A stretch of 64,000 nt of DNA from Fructilactobacillus cliffordii (GCF_024029355.1 NZ_CP097117.1:186001-250000); one strand, 5' to 3'; shown: positions 17,735 to 27,150, counted from the stretch's first letter. Numbers and translations: made by a program. Notes: generated by a model from the letters alone, not told the origin.

Positions 17735-18094
17735 TTAGTTTTCTTCTAGTTTTTCTAACCGGTTCATTAACTCGTTTAATTGTCCGTCATCTGCGTGTTT
17801 AGTGTGCACGACCTGCGCTAATTGATCAATCAGTTGATTGCGCGCCACAAATTTTTGATACAAGCCCATCCGCTCTTCGTACCGCTCTAGGGTCAGTTCG
17901 GTCCGACGAATGTTATCGTACACCGCTTGCCGACTCACGTTAAAATTCTCAGAAATCTCACCCAGTGATAGGTCATCGGCGTAGTACTGGCGAATGTAAT
18001 CAGCCTGTTTGGGCGTCAATAAGCTGCCGTAAAAATCAAATAACGCGTTAATCCGGTTATCCTTAGCTAGTTTAGCATTAAAATCAGTTTCCAT
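17735..18094 (-). CDS. ylxM: YlxM family SRP-associated DNA-binding-like protein
   Basis: A 119-residue helix-turn-helix protein (LTPKQADYIRQYYADDLSLGEISENFNVSRQAVYDNIRR) of the UPF0122/YlxM family. In streptococci YlxM associates with SRP components. It sits between ftsY (2 nt gap) and ffh (10 nt gap), consistent with that role rather than classical transcriptional regulation. Confidence 0.95.
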   Translation of the reverse strand: METDFNAKLAKDNRINALFDFYGSLLTPKQADYIRQYYADDLSLGEISENFNVSRQAVYDNIRRTELTLERYEERMGLYQKFVARNQLIDQLAQVVHTKHADDGQLNELMNRLEKLEEN

Positions 18095-18096
18095 GG

Positions 18097-19419
18097 TTAT
18101 TCCTTAATGAGGCCTTTAAAGAGCCCATACACAAATTCTTCCGGATTAAAAGTCTGGAGGTCGTTAACTCCTTCTCCTAATCCGACGTACTTCACGGGAA
18201 TCCCCAGATCCTGCTTGATGGCCAGAACAATTCCACCCTTGGCCGTTCCATCTAACTTCGTCAAAACAATTCCGGTAATATCTGCTACATCACGAAAGAG
18301 CTTGGCTTGAGTTAAGGCGTTTTGTCCGACCGTTGCATCAATTACCAAGAGGACTTCTTGCGGTGCCCCTGGAATTTCTCGTTGGATGATTTTATTCATC
18401 TTTTCCAGCTCTTTCATCAGGTTAACCTTGTTTTGTAACCGTCCCGCTGTATCAACTAACAAGATGTCGTAATCTTCGTCTTTAGCTCGTTTCACCGCGT
18501 CAAAGACTACCGAAGCGGGATCGCTACCTTCTGGTTTTTGCACGATGTCTACCTGATCGCGGCGCGCCCATTCAGCTAGCTGTTCAATGGCTCCCGCCCG
18601 GAACGTATCAGCCGCAGCCACTAACACTTTTTTCCCTTCCGAACGATACTGGTTCGCCAGTTTTCCAATCGTGGTCGTCTTTCCAGCTCCATTAACCCCA
18701 ATCATCAGAATTACGGTCGGGCCGTCCGGATTTTGTTGCAGTTCCATCGATTGTTGGTCCGGAACGTCGTAAATTTCGACTAGTTTTTGCACGATGAAGT
18801 TTTGGACTTCATTGCGATTTTTAATGTTGTTTAACCGCACAGCATCACGAAGTTGGTCACTGATGTCAGTTGCAGTATTAACCCCCACATCAGCCTGAAT
18901 TAAGGTATCCTCTAAATCATCAAAAAAGGCTTCATCCACCGACCGGAAGTTCGCAAACAATCGGTTTAAACTTTGACCAAATGAAGACCGTGATTTCGAT
19001 AACCCGTGCTCATATTTTTGCTCGGCTGCTTGCATCGTTTCTTGTTCTGATTCCTCAGACTGCTTGGCTGAAGCTGATTCTTCTGTGGCGACAGTTACTG
19101 ACTCTGACTTAATTTTCTCCGCGGAAGCTGCCGTTTCAGACGTTGCTTCCGTTGTACTTTCTGAAGTAGTGGCTTCCGATTCCATTGCAGTTGAGCCTTC
19201 GTTTACTTGCGGGCTAGCACTTTCACTTGCAGAAGCGATTGCTGTTTCCGTACTAGCCGTTGATTGCTCAGTGCTAACAGCTGACGTCATTTCTGATTGC
19301 GCGGCATCAGATTCAGCTGCCTGGGATTGTTCTGCGGAAATTAATTCAGAACCATCAACTTGCTCCGGATGTTCGTGCTCGTTCTGATTTTTTCGTTTAA
19401 AAATGTCAAATAATCCCAT
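18097..19419 (-). CDS. ftsY: SRP receptor FtsY with a long acidic Ser/Glu/Ala N-terminal domain
   Basis: 440 residues. The C-terminal NG domain (from about residue 140) is standard: IGVNGAGKTTTIGKLA, DTFRAGA, DTAGRL, TKLDGTAKGG. Residues about 12-135 are a low-complexity acidic region rich in Ser, Glu, Ala and Thr. An acidic A region is known in other FtsY proteins and helps membrane or translocon docking; this one is unusually Ser-rich. The start ATG 19419 lies inside the end of smc (14 nt overlap) with AAGGAG upstream. Confidence 0.96.
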   Translation of the reverse strand: MGLFDIFKRKNQNEHEHPEQVDGSELISAEQSQAAESDAAQSEMTSAVSTEQSTASTETAIASASESASPQVNEGSTAMESEATTSESTTEATSETAASAEKIKSESVTVATEESASAKQSEESEQETMQAAEQKYEHGLSKSRSSFGQSLNRLFANFRSVDEAFFDDLEDTLIQADVGVNTATDISDQLRDAVRLNNIKNRNEVQNFIVQKLVEIYDVPDQQSMELQQNPDGPTVILMIGVNGAGKTTTIGKLANQYRSEGKKVLVAAADTFRAGAIEQLAEWARRDQVDIVQKPEGSDPASVVFDAVKRAKDEDYDILLVDTAGRLQNKVNLMKELEKMNKIIQREIPGAPQEVLLVIDATVGQNALTQAKLFRDVADITGIVLTKLDGTAKGGIVLAIKQDLGIPVKYVGLGEGVNDLQTFNPEEFVYGLFKGLIKE

Positions 19420-22400
19420 CGTTATGTCTCCTTTGTTGGGTATCTTCTAAGTTAACGGATACTAACTTTGAAACTCCAGAATCCTGCATGGTAATCCCTA
19501 CCAATTGGTCTGCATAAACCATCGTTTCCTTTCGGTGGGTAATCACAATAAATTGGGTTTGTTGTTTCAATTTTTGCATATAACGAGCGAAACGATCCAC
19601 ATTAGCGGGATCAAGCGCGGATTCTGCTTCGTCCAAAATCACGAATGGTACTGGCTTCACCTGCAAGACCGCAAACAATAAAGCTAAGGCAGTTAATGCC
19701 TTTTCTCCACCAGATAACAAACTCAAATCCCGATACCGTTTTCCTGGTGGTTTCACAAGAATGTCAATTCCCGTTGTCAATAAGTGATGGGGATCTGCTA
19801 GTTTTAGTTTAGCTTCTCCACCACCAAAAATATGCCGAAAGACTTCAGTAAAGGCGGAAGCCACCTCGTTAAAAGTGGTTTGAAACCGTTCTTTCACCGT
19901 TTGATCCATCTGATTCATAATCGTTAATAACTGAGTCTTCGCCGTTAAAAGATCGTCTAGCTGTTCATTTACAAAATCCGAGCGTGTTTTCAATTCATCA
20001 TAAGCCGAAATTGCTTCTACGTTAACGGGCCCAAGGGCGGTAATTTGGTCTTGAACCTGGTCCAATTCTTGTTGCAAAGTAGCTTCGTCTAAATCAAGAA
20101 CCTGCAGTTCCTGGTTAGAACTATCCTGTAAGGATTGCAATTCCGATTGGACTTCGGTTAGATGTTGCTGTTGAATTTTAGCATCCACCTGAAGCTCATG
20201 AGCCTGTTGCTGAACCTTTGTCAACGATTGGTGCTGGTCTGTAATTTCACTTTCCAACGTCTCAGCCTTAGTTCTTCCCGTCTTGATTTGTTGTTTAATT
20301 TCCTGTAACTCTTGTTGTTGTTTCTCAATCTGACTTTGGAGTTCAGCAGGATTAATGGTTGCATCTGATTCTAGTTCAGCCAAACCTTGTCGCAGTTGAG
20401 TCAATTGCTGTTGTAATTGAGTTTCATCCTCCTGTGCAGTTTGCAATTGCTTCGTTACCTGATGCACCTGATTGCGTTCCTGTTTCAGTCTTTCTCGAAT
20501 CTGACTCTCCCGCTGTTGCTGTTTCATCAAAACAGACTGACTTTGTTGCTGTTGTTGCTTATGGGTTTGGATTGCCTGTTTCAGGCGCTTGACCGTTGCT
20601 TGATTCTGATCTAATTTAGCTTGAGTTTGGGCAATAGCTTGCGAATCTACTGGCGTTTGCTTGTCATCTGCAAAATTCAGTTTTAACTGCAGTCGAGTCG
20701 CCGCCTGTTCACGTTTTTGTCGTTCTAATTGTTCCGTTAATTGCGCAACTTGTTGCTGCTGCATCTTTAACTCCGCAGTCTGAGTTGATTCTTGTTGATA
20801 CCACTCGTCCCGTTTAGTTTGAGCAGTTTGCCCTGCTTGCTTAATTTCTGTCAAACGTTGTTCCTGTTGTTTTAACTGTTGTTGTAACTGGGTTTTTCGT
20901 TGCGTTAGCTGGTCTAATCGTTGGCGTTGCCGCAAGATTCCACTTTCATCACGTTGATTTTTTCCTCCGGTAATGGATCCTCCTGCATTAACCACCTCTC
21001 CGGCTAACGTTACAATTTTAACCCGGCGTTGAACCAGTTGACTAATTGCCGTGGCATGCTTCAAATCGTCTGCAATGATCACGTTTCCCAACAAATGGAC
21101 TTTAACCCGTTTCATTTTGGCCGGCATGGTGACTAAGTCAGCAGCGACACCTAAAAAGCCGGGTTGTTGTTCAGCCATCCGTAACAAACTGGGATTCACA
21201 AATCGTTCATTAATGGCATCTAGGGGCAATAACGTTACCCGACCGAGTTGCCGTTGACTTAAAAAGCGAATGGCCTGCCGGGCATTTTTGACGTTGTCAA
21301 CTACAATTTGCTGGATGGCGCCGCCTAGCGTGGTTTCAATCGCTTGTAAATAACGCTCCTCAACCTGCAAGAAATCACCGACTGGTCCTAAAATCCCAGT
21401 TAATTCGTCACGATGTTGCAGTAAATTCCGACTGCCCCGGTACAAATTATTATGCCCCGTTACCATATTTTGTAAGCTATCACATTCGGTCTTAACCGTC
21501 TGCAAATCACGCAGTTGTTGATACCAACTTTGTTGCTGCTGTTCCTGTTGATTGGCCAGCTCATCAACTTGGGCTTGAAACCGTTGTTGCTGTGCTTGTG
21601 CTTGCGTAACTTGTTGTTGCAAGTTCTCTACGTTCTGCGTGGCCGTGGCTAATGTTGCTTCCTGACGTAGTTGTTCCGTTTCTAGCTCTCGTAATTGCCG
21701 TTGTTTTTCTTGATAGGCCTGTTGTTGTCGTTCAGACAGTTGATCCGCCATCCGCAACTCGTTTTTTTGATTCGTTAACTTTTGCATTAGCGCAACGTAT
21801 TGACTTTGAGCTTGCTCTAATTCAGCCTCTTCTGCATCTACCTGTTTCAATTTTTTCGTGGCATCACTCGCTTCAATTTGCTTGGTTAGCGCCTGTAAGC
21901 GTTCGATAGTTGTTTGTTCCGTCGTTTGAACTGCTTGCAGTTGTTCTTTCAGCTGATTAATTTTTTCCTGCTCTTGTTGATGCCGTTCCTGAAGTTCAGT
22001 GAGCCGGGTTTGATTAAATTCAAGCTGCTGTTTGCGGAGTTTAGCTTTCCCCGTAACTGATTCTAGTTGCTTCGTCGCCGCTAATAGTTGCTGTTGCAAT
22101 TCATCTTGCCGTTGTTCAGCCGTTGTTAGCCGTTGATGCACCGTTTGCTTCTGTTCATTTAACTGTTCTAGTTGCTTCGTTAGACGTTGTTGGTCAACTG
22201 CTTGATCTTGCAATTGAACAGTAGTATGTTGCTGTTGCTGCTGAAACTGATGCCGTTGAGTTACCAACTGAGTATAGCGTAACTGCTCCAAACGAGCCGT
22301 ATGTTCTAAGTACTCATTAGCCGTTGCACATTGCGCTTTTAACGGCTCTAACTGCTTATTTAGTTCGCGGGCAATGTCTGAGACCCGTTCGACGTTCGCC

Positions 22401-22954
22401 TGCGTATCAGCTAGTTTCTTTTCCGAATCAGCCTTTTGTTTTTTATACCGATACACTCCCGCAGCCGTTTCAATCACTGCCCGCCGTTGTTCTCCGCTTC
22501 CGGCTAAAATATCATCCACGTTTCCTTGAGAAATAATCGACAGTGACCCTTCTCCTAAACCAGTATCTAAAAACAGACGCTGGATATCACGTAAGAGGCA
22601 TTCTTGATCATTAATTAAATAGTTACTCTCACCATTGCGATAGTAACGTCTGGTAATTTTAACCTCGCTATAATCGGTGGCTAGGTAGTGATCGTGATTT
22701 TCAAATTGCAAACTTACTTCGGCCCGATTCAAAGGACGCCGATCATTAGAACCAGAAAAAATGACGTCCTTCATTTTTTGGCCCCGTAGTTGCTTAGCCG
22801 ACTGTTCCCCCAAGGCCCACCGAATTGCTTCAATAATGTTACTTTTCCCACTTCCGTTGGGACCCACGATTCCCGTTAAACCATCTTGACAGTCAATGAC
22901 CGTTCGCTCGGCAAATGATTTAAATCCAGAGATTTGAATTGACTGTAACTTCAC
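19406..22954 (-). CDS. smc: Chromosome segregation ATPase SMC
   Basis: 1182 residues, full length. Walker A GPNGSGKSN at about residue 32, long coiled coils, a hinge near residues 520-640, and the C-terminal LSGGEKALTALALLFA signature with a Walker B segment FVILDEAESALD. The coiled coils are exceptionally Gln-rich, with several Q4-Q5 runs. Forms the core of the ScpAB condensin that organises replicated DNA. GTG start. It sits in the rnc-smc-ftsY-ylxM-ffh operon. Confidence 0.97.
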   Translation of the reverse strand: MKLQSIQISGFKSFAERTVIDCQDGLTGIVGPNGSGKSNIIEAIRWALGEQSAKQLRGQKMKDVIFSGSNDRRPLNRAEVSLQFENHDHYLATDYSEVKITRRYYRNGESNYLINDQECLLRDIQRLFLDTGLGEGSLSIISQGNVDDILAGSGEQRRAVIETAAGVYRYKKQKADSEKKLADTQANVERVSDIARELNKQLEPLKAQCATANEYLEHTARLEQLRYTQLVTQRHQFQQQQQHTTVQLQDQAVDQQRLTKQLEQLNEQKQTVHQRLTTAEQRQDELQQQLLAATKQLESVTGKAKLRKQQLEFNQTRLTELQERHQQEQEKINQLKEQLQAVQTTEQTTIERLQALTKQIEASDATKKLKQVDAEEAELEQAQSQYVALMQKLTNQKNELRMADQLSERQQQAYQEKQRQLRELETEQLRQEATLATATQNVENLQQQVTQAQAQQQRFQAQVDELANQQEQQQQSWYQQLRDLQTVKTECDSLQNMVTGHNNLYRGSRNLLQHRDELTGILGPVGDFLQVEERYLQAIETTLGGAIQQIVVDNVKNARQAIRFLSQRQLGRVTLLPLDAINERFVNPSLLRMAEQQPGFLGVAADLVTMPAKMKRVKVHLLGNVIIADDLKHATAISQLVQRRVKIVTLAGEVVNAGGSITGGKNQRDESGILRQRQRLDQLTQRKTQLQQQLKQQEQRLTEIKQAGQTAQTKRDEWYQQESTQTAELKMQQQQVAQLTEQLERQKREQAATRLQLKLNFADDKQTPVDSQAIAQTQAKLDQNQATVKRLKQAIQTHKQQQQQSQSVLMKQQQRESQIRERLKQERNQVHQVTKQLQTAQEDETQLQQQLTQLRQGLAELESDATINPAELQSQIEKQQQELQEIKQQIKTGRTKAETLESEITDQHQSLTKVQQQAHELQVDAKIQQQHLTEVQSELQSLQDSSNQELQVLDLDEATLQQELDQVQDQITALGPVNVEAISAYDELKTRSDFVNEQLDDLLTAKTQLLTIMNQMDQTVKERFQTTFNEVASAFTEVFRHIFGGGEAKLKLADPHHLLTTGIDILVKPPGKRYRDLSLLSGGEKALTALALLFAVLQVKPVPFVILDEAESALDPANVDRFARYMQKLKQQTQFIVITHRKETMVYADQLVGITMQDSGVSKLVSVNLEDTQQRRHNDGII

Positions 22955-22969
22955 GAACGTTCACCCACT

Positions 22970-23680
22970 TTATTGTAGTTTTTGGTCTTTGATACCAAGT
23001 TTATTTAACGCAGCTTTAGCAGCTGCTTGTTCAGCACTTTTTTTCGAATGACCCTCACCCACGCCTAGTTCTTGGTTATCGACCAAAACAGCCACTTTAA
23101 ACTGCCGGTCGTTGTCAGGTCCGTCTTCATCTAAAAGTTCGTAGTTAATGTCGACGGGTCCATTAACTTGAATTGCTTCTTGTAATTCGGTCTTATGGTC
23201 AAAGAATTCGTCAAACCAACCTTCATCAAGCTTAGGAAAAATTACTAAGCGACAAAAGTTTTTCACGGTTTCAATTCCCTGGTCCAAATAAACGGCCCCA
23301 ATGAACGATTCAAAGATGTCACACAGTAACGAATCGCGATTGCGAGCGCCCGCCTTTTCTTCTCCTTTTCCCAACCGAATGTATTTATCAAAGTGACATT
23401 CACGGGCAAAGCGACTAAAACTATGCCGATTAACCATCGCGGCTCGGAGCCGGGTTAACCGTCCTTGGGGCATTTCTGGGTAGCGTTTAAAAATGTAATC
23501 AGAAACCACTAACTGATAAACCGCATCGCCTAAAAACTCCAATCGTTCGTAAAACTTAAGGTCTTCATCTGGATGCTCGTTAACGTAGGAAGCCTGCGTA
23601 AAGGCTTCGTCTAATAATGCTTCGTTGTTAAATTTAATGTTATAATCACTGGCTAATTTGTGATCAAATTCTTTCTGCAA
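22970..23680 (-). CDS. rnc: Ribonuclease III
   Basis: 236 residues: RNase III domain with the signature ERLEFLGDAV (about residues 45-54) and a second acidic site CDIFESFIGA, then a double-stranded RNA-binding domain ending SKKSAEQAAAKAALNKLG. It cleaves rRNA precursors and other duplex RNA. The start is TTG 23680, supported by GGGAGGA 5-6 nt upstream. It leads the smc-ftsY-ylxM-ffh operon. Confidence 0.96.
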   Translation of the reverse strand: MQKEFDHKLASDYNIKFNNEALLDEAFTQASYVNEHPDEDLKFYERLEFLGDAVYQLVVSDYIFKRYPEMPQGRLTRLRAAMVNRHSFSRFARECHFDKYIRLGKGEEKAGARNRDSLLCDIFESFIGAVYLDQGIETVKNFCRLVIFPKLDEGWFDEFFDHKTELQEAIQVNGPVDINYELLDEDGPDNDRQFKVAVLVDNQELGVGEGHSKKSAEQAAAKAALNKLGIKDQKLQ

Positions 23681-23711
23681 GTGAAGTTCCTCCCGATTTT
23701 TTAATAATTCT

Positions 23712-23720
23712 ATTATAGCA
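23712..23720 (-). promoter_or_regulatory. Promoter of the rnc-smc-ftsY-ylxM-ffh operon
   Basis: A perfect extended -10 (TGC followed by TATAAT) on the minus strand just downstream of the acpP terminator hairpin. The -35 position lies in the hairpin and does not match, typical of extended -10 promoters. Confidence 0.7.
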
Positions 23721-23726
23721 TTAAAC

Positions 23727-23758
23727 GAAAAACCCCATCAGTCAATGATGGGGTTTCA
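23727..23758 (-). terminator. acpP terminator
   Basis: Stem AAACCCCATCA/TGATGGGGTTT with a 5-nt loop, followed on the minus strand by TTTTCG. It begins 2 nt after the acpP stop and isolates plsX-acpP from rnc. Confidence 0.88.
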
Positions 23759-23759
23759 C

Positions 23760-24011
23760 TTATTTTTGCTTTGGTGTATTTTTAACGATTACGGTTACTA
23801 AGTCTTGAACTGTATCAATCTGTTCCGCGGCATCGTCTGGAATGACATCCCCAAACTCATCCTCAAGCTCAACGATAAAATGAGCCAAGTCCACAAAATC
23901 GGCGCCTAAATCACGTTGAAAATTAGTTTCTAGGTTAATCTCATCCTTTTCAACTTGAAATTGATCTTCCAACGTTTGTGCTACCGTTGCAAATACCGTT
24001 TGTTCATCCAT
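23760..24011 (-). CDS. acpP: Acyl carrier protein-like protein lacking the phosphopantetheine serine
   Basis: An 83-residue acidic helical protein with the ACP pattern and an ELEDEFG segment after the prosthetic site. The invariant DSL motif is replaced: residues 35-41 read LGADFVD, with Phe39 (codon TTT at 23895-23897) at the Ser position. The following Glu of helix II is replaced by His (DLAHFIVELEDEF). A 4'-phosphopantetheine arm could therefore not be attached. The frame is intact, with a strong ribosome binding site (GGTGGAGGG) and location directly after plsX. Either a repurposed scaffold or protein ligand, or decay of a redundant ACP; a functional ACP would have to be encoded elsewhere. 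Confidence 0.85.
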   Translation of the reverse strand: MDEQTVFATVAQTLEDQFQVEKDEINLETNFQRDLGADFVDLAHFIVELEDEFGDVIPDDAAEQIDTVQDLVTVIVKNTPKQK

Positions 24012-24029
24012 GGTAAAATCCCTCCACCG

Positions 24030-25049
24030 TTATTTTTGCTGTTGATCAGCATGGAATTGCATTGCAATTCCGTGCACTAAATTTGAATTAGCCACTTCAG
24101 CTGCGCTCTGCAGGGCGTAGAAAATTGTTTTGGCATTACTATTTCCGTGCGTTTTAATTACTGGTGCTTTCAATCCCAGCAAGACAGAACCACCATACCG
24201 CGTGTAATCCATCTTTTTGGCAATTTGTTTTAACGCTGGTTTTAACAATAGACCCCCGAGTTTCTCTCGGATCCCACCATCATTAATACTATCTTTAATC
24301 ATATTGACCACGGCCAGAGCACTACCTTCAATCCCCTTTAAAGCTGCATTGCCAGTAAATCCATCGGTGACAGCCACGTCGGTTACATTATGTAAGAGAT
24401 CGCGTGCTTCCACGTTTCCAATGAAGTTCAGCTCCCCGGCTTGACCCATTTTTTCGAGTTCTTCATACATTTTTCGGTGGTTGACGTCCCCTTTATCTGG
24501 TTCTGTTCCGTTGTTAATTAAGCCAATTCGAGGGTTATCCATCTTACGCACCAATTGACTGTACAATTTACCTAGTTGGGCGTACTGAAGCACGTTTTCC
24601 ACCTTAGCATCTGCATTCGCGCCGGCATCAATCATGGTAAATCCCTGATCATTATCAACGACTGGCAACGTCACAATTAACCCAGGTCGACTTATTCCGC
24701 GCATCCGACCGATAATTAATAAACCCGCGACCATCAGGGCCCCGGTATTTCCAGCTGAAAGCAATAAGTCCGCTTCCCCATCTCGAACCGCCTGAGCTGC
24801 GAGGACTAAACTCGCCCGTTTCTTCTTTTTGACCGCTCGCACCGGTTCATCATCCATTTCAATTACTTCATCAGCGTGAACAATCTGAATGTGCTCCTGA
24901 TTTTTGACTAACGGCTCAATTTGCTGTTGGTCTCCAAACAAGATGTATTCTACATCGTTCTGACTAGCATCACGAGCTAATTCTGCGCCCGCCACGATTG
25001 CTTGGGGAGCATAGTCGCCACCCATGGCATCAATTGCAATTTTAATCAT
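24030..25049 (-). CDS. plsX: Phosphate acyltransferase PlsX
   Basis: 339 residues with the family N-terminus MIKIAIDAMGGDYAP, then LLSAGNTGALM, and TDGFTGNAALKGIEG. Reversibly converts acyl-ACP to acyl-phosphate, feeding PlsY in phospholipid synthesis. It lies between recG (11 nt) and the ACP-like gene (18 nt). With fakA two genes upstream it links exogenous fatty-acid phosphorylation to the acyl-phosphate pool. No fapR gene is present between recG and plsX. Confidence 0.97.
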   Translation of the reverse strand: MIKIAIDAMGGDYAPQAIVAGAELARDASQNDVEYILFGDQQQIEPLVKNQEHIQIVHADEVIEMDDEPVRAVKKKKRASLVLAAQAVRDGEADLLLSAGNTGALMVAGLLIIGRMRGISRPGLIVTLPVVDNDQGFTMIDAGANADAKVENVLQYAQLGKLYSQLVRKMDNPRIGLINNGTEPDKGDVNHRKMYEELEKMGQAGELNFIGNVEARDLLHNVTDVAVTDGFTGNAALKGIEGSALAVVNMIKDSINDGGIREKLGGLLLKPALKQIAKKMDYTRYGGSVLLGLKAPVIKTHGNSNAKTIFYALQSAAEVANSNLVHGIAMQFHADQQQK

Positions 25050-25060
25050 GCAGTAACTCC

Positions 25061-27091
25061 TTAATCAAATGAGGTATTGTTATTTAATGTTTGTAATTGT
25101 CGGACTAAGTTTTGATTATCTGGATCTTGCATCCACTCGGGATTATCAGTCACCATTTTAGCGACTTCTTGGGCGGCACTCAAGACATTCACATCACTAA
25201 TCGGATCTCCCACGTTAAAACTCGGAATTCCCGACTGCTGTTTGCCTAGAATGTCACCCGGACCCCTTAATTCTAAATCTTTTTGTGAAATAAAGAAACC
25301 ATCGGTTGACGTGCTCATGACGTTCATTCGTTGCACGCCGACTTTGTTCTTGGGATCGGCAATTAAGATACAGTAAGATTGCTGTGCGCCTCGACCCACG
25401 CGCCCCCGCAGTTGATGAAGTTGGGCTAAGCCAAAGTGATCGGCATCATAAATAACCATCACACTGGCGTTGGAAACGTCCACGCCCACTTCAATCACGG
25501 TGGTAGAAACTAGGACTTGAGTTCGATTATGTTTAAAATCGTCCATGACCTGGTTTTTATCAGCTTCATTCATCTGTCCGTGCAGTAAACCGACGTGAAA
25601 ATCATGACCTAGCTGCTCCTGAAAGTGCGAATAGGTCATCATCACGTTCCGCATTTCGACTGCATCGGATTCATCAATCAGAGGAACCACGACGTAAGCC
25701 TGCTCTCCGTTGTGAAGGTGCTTGCGGACAAATTTCATCATTGTCTCTTCTTGACTACTCTTAATCCAAGTCGTTTTGATTGGTTTCCGGCCGCCGGGAA
25801 GTTCATCAATCACAGAAACATCCATCTCACCATAGGCGGTAATTGATAAAGTCCGGGGAATCGGGGTCGCCGTCATCGATAAGACGTTCGTTGCTGGCCC
25901 CTTTTCTCGCATCTGCTTGCGTTGGTTCACCCCAAACCGGTGCTGTTCATCAATAACTGCTAAACCCAAGTGATGATACTTCACACTGGGTTGAAACAGA
26001 GCGTGCGTGCCCACTACCAAGTTAATTTGACCTGCCTTAATTCGCGGTAATAACGTACGTCGAGCTTTAGCAGAAGTGGCTCCAGTTAGCAAAGCAATGT
26101 TAATGTTGGTTCCCGCAAATAACTGTGCCAAACTGTTAGCGTGTTGCTCCGCTAAAATTTCGGTCGGTGCCAGTAGCACGGCCTGTTGGTCTGACAAGAC
26201 GGTGGCTAGGATTGCTAACGCGGCCACAATGGTTTTCCCACTCCCCACGTCTCCCTGCAAGAGCCGGTTCATCGGAACGGGACGCTGTAAATCCGTTAAA
26301 ATTTCATTTACCACCCGATCCTGAGCATCCGTCAATTGGTACGGTAATTGCTCAATAAACGGTTTCAAAGTTAACTTATCTGCCTTAATCTGGGCCTTTG
26401 GTTCTGGTTGCTGCTGGCGCTGTTTCAAAGTTTGCAACTGCATCTGAAACAAGAAGAATTCATTGAACTTCGCCGTTCGGCGCGCTAATTTAACCGATTG
26501 GGGATTACTCGGAAAGTGCATTTCCTTAATCACCGTTTTTAGTGGTTCCAAGCGAAATTTGGTTCGAATCCAGCTGGGCACAAAATCTTCGATGACCGCT
26601 TGGTATTCAGAATAAGCTTGCTTAATCAAAGCCTGAAGTGTTTTCTGGGTAATCTGATGGTTAACCGAGTAAATCGAATTAAACTGATGGTGTTCATCGG
26701 TTAATAGTTTAATTCCGGTTAAACTCTTTTTGCTAGCGTCAAATTTACCATGAACCAGCAATGTTTGCCCTACTTCCACCTGTTTTTTCAGCCAAGGTTG
26801 ATTAAAAAAGGTCACTGGAACGACATCGTTGTCTACCATGAGTCGGAGAACCAAGCGGTTTTTCCGCCGTCCAAAGTAATTAACCACCGGTTCCGTAGCC
26901 ACGGTCCCTTTTAACGTCACTAACTGTTGATCCTGTAAGTCGGTGAGCGCCTGGCTCCGAAAATCTTCATAGCGGAATGGAAAATAGGTCAAAAGGTCAA
27001 ATACGGTATGAATGCTAAGGTCAGCCAACGCCACTTGCTTTTTGGGTCCGACCCCCTTAAGCGTTCCCACTGGATCCAAAATATTCTTCAC
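25061..27091 (-). CDS. recG: ATP-dependent DNA helicase RecG
   Basis: A superfamily 2 helicase of 676 residues that remodels stalled forks and Holliday junctions. An N-terminal wedge/OB domain is followed by Walker A GDVGSGKTIVA (about residue 285), the DEQH box in AVIDEQHRFG, SMTATPIPRTL, and the C-terminal QLRGRVGRG motif. Start choice: GTG at 27091 has AGGTGG 8 nt upstream; a GTG at 27103 is possible but would overlap that site. Confidence 0.95.
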   Translation of the reverse strand: MKNILDPVGTLKGVGPKKQVALADLSIHTVFDLLTYFPFRYEDFRSQALTDLQDQQLVTLKGTVATEPVVNYFGRRKNRLVLRLMVDNDVVPVTFFNQPWLKKQVEVGQTLLVHGKFDASKKSLTGIKLLTDEHHQFNSIYSVNHQITQKTLQALIKQAYSEYQAVIEDFVPSWIRTKFRLEPLKTVIKEMHFPSNPQSVKLARRTAKFNEFFLFQMQLQTLKQRQQQPEPKAQIKADKLTLKPFIEQLPYQLTDAQDRVVNEILTDLQRPVPMNRLLQGDVGSGKTIVAALAILATVLSDQQAVLLAPTEILAEQHANSLAQLFAGTNINIALLTGATSAKARRTLLPRIKAGQINLVVGTHALFQPSVKYHHLGLAVIDEQHRFGVNQRKQMREKGPATNVLSMTATPIPRTLSITAYGEMDVSVIDELPGGRKPIKTTWIKSSQEETMMKFVRKHLHNGEQAYVVVPLIDESDAVEMRNVMMTYSHFQEQLGHDFHVGLLHGQMNEADKNQVMDDFKHNRTQVLVSTTVIEVGVDVSNASVMVIYDADHFGLAQLHQLRGRVGRGAQQSYCILIADPKNKVGVQRMNVMSTSTDGFFISQKDLELRGPGDILGKQQSGIPSFNVGDPISDVNVLSAAQEVAKMVTDNPEWMQDPDNQNLVRQLQTLNNNTSFD

Positions 27092-27116
27092 AACTTTCAC
27101 CACCTAACTGTAGGAA

Positions 27117-27150
27117 AAGGCTGTCAATTCTAGTAGAATTGACAGCCTTA
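27117..27150 (-). terminator. Terminator between fakA and recG
   Basis: Stem AAGGCTGTCAATTCT/AGAATTGACAGCCTT with a 3-nt loop, ending in TTTT on the minus strand. The U run is short, so partial read-through into recG-plsX-acpP is likely. Confidence 0.72.

Noticed and set aside
19064-19387. Plus-strand open frame of 107 codons rich in Ala, Ser and Val
   Set aside because: It is the reverse complement of the repetitive Ser/Glu-coding region of ftsY; no initiation signals.
20700-22300. Repeat-like GTTGTTGC/TTGCTG tracts considered as tandem repeats or a CRISPR
   Set aside because: They are in-frame glutamine codons of the smc coiled coil, with no regular spacer structure.
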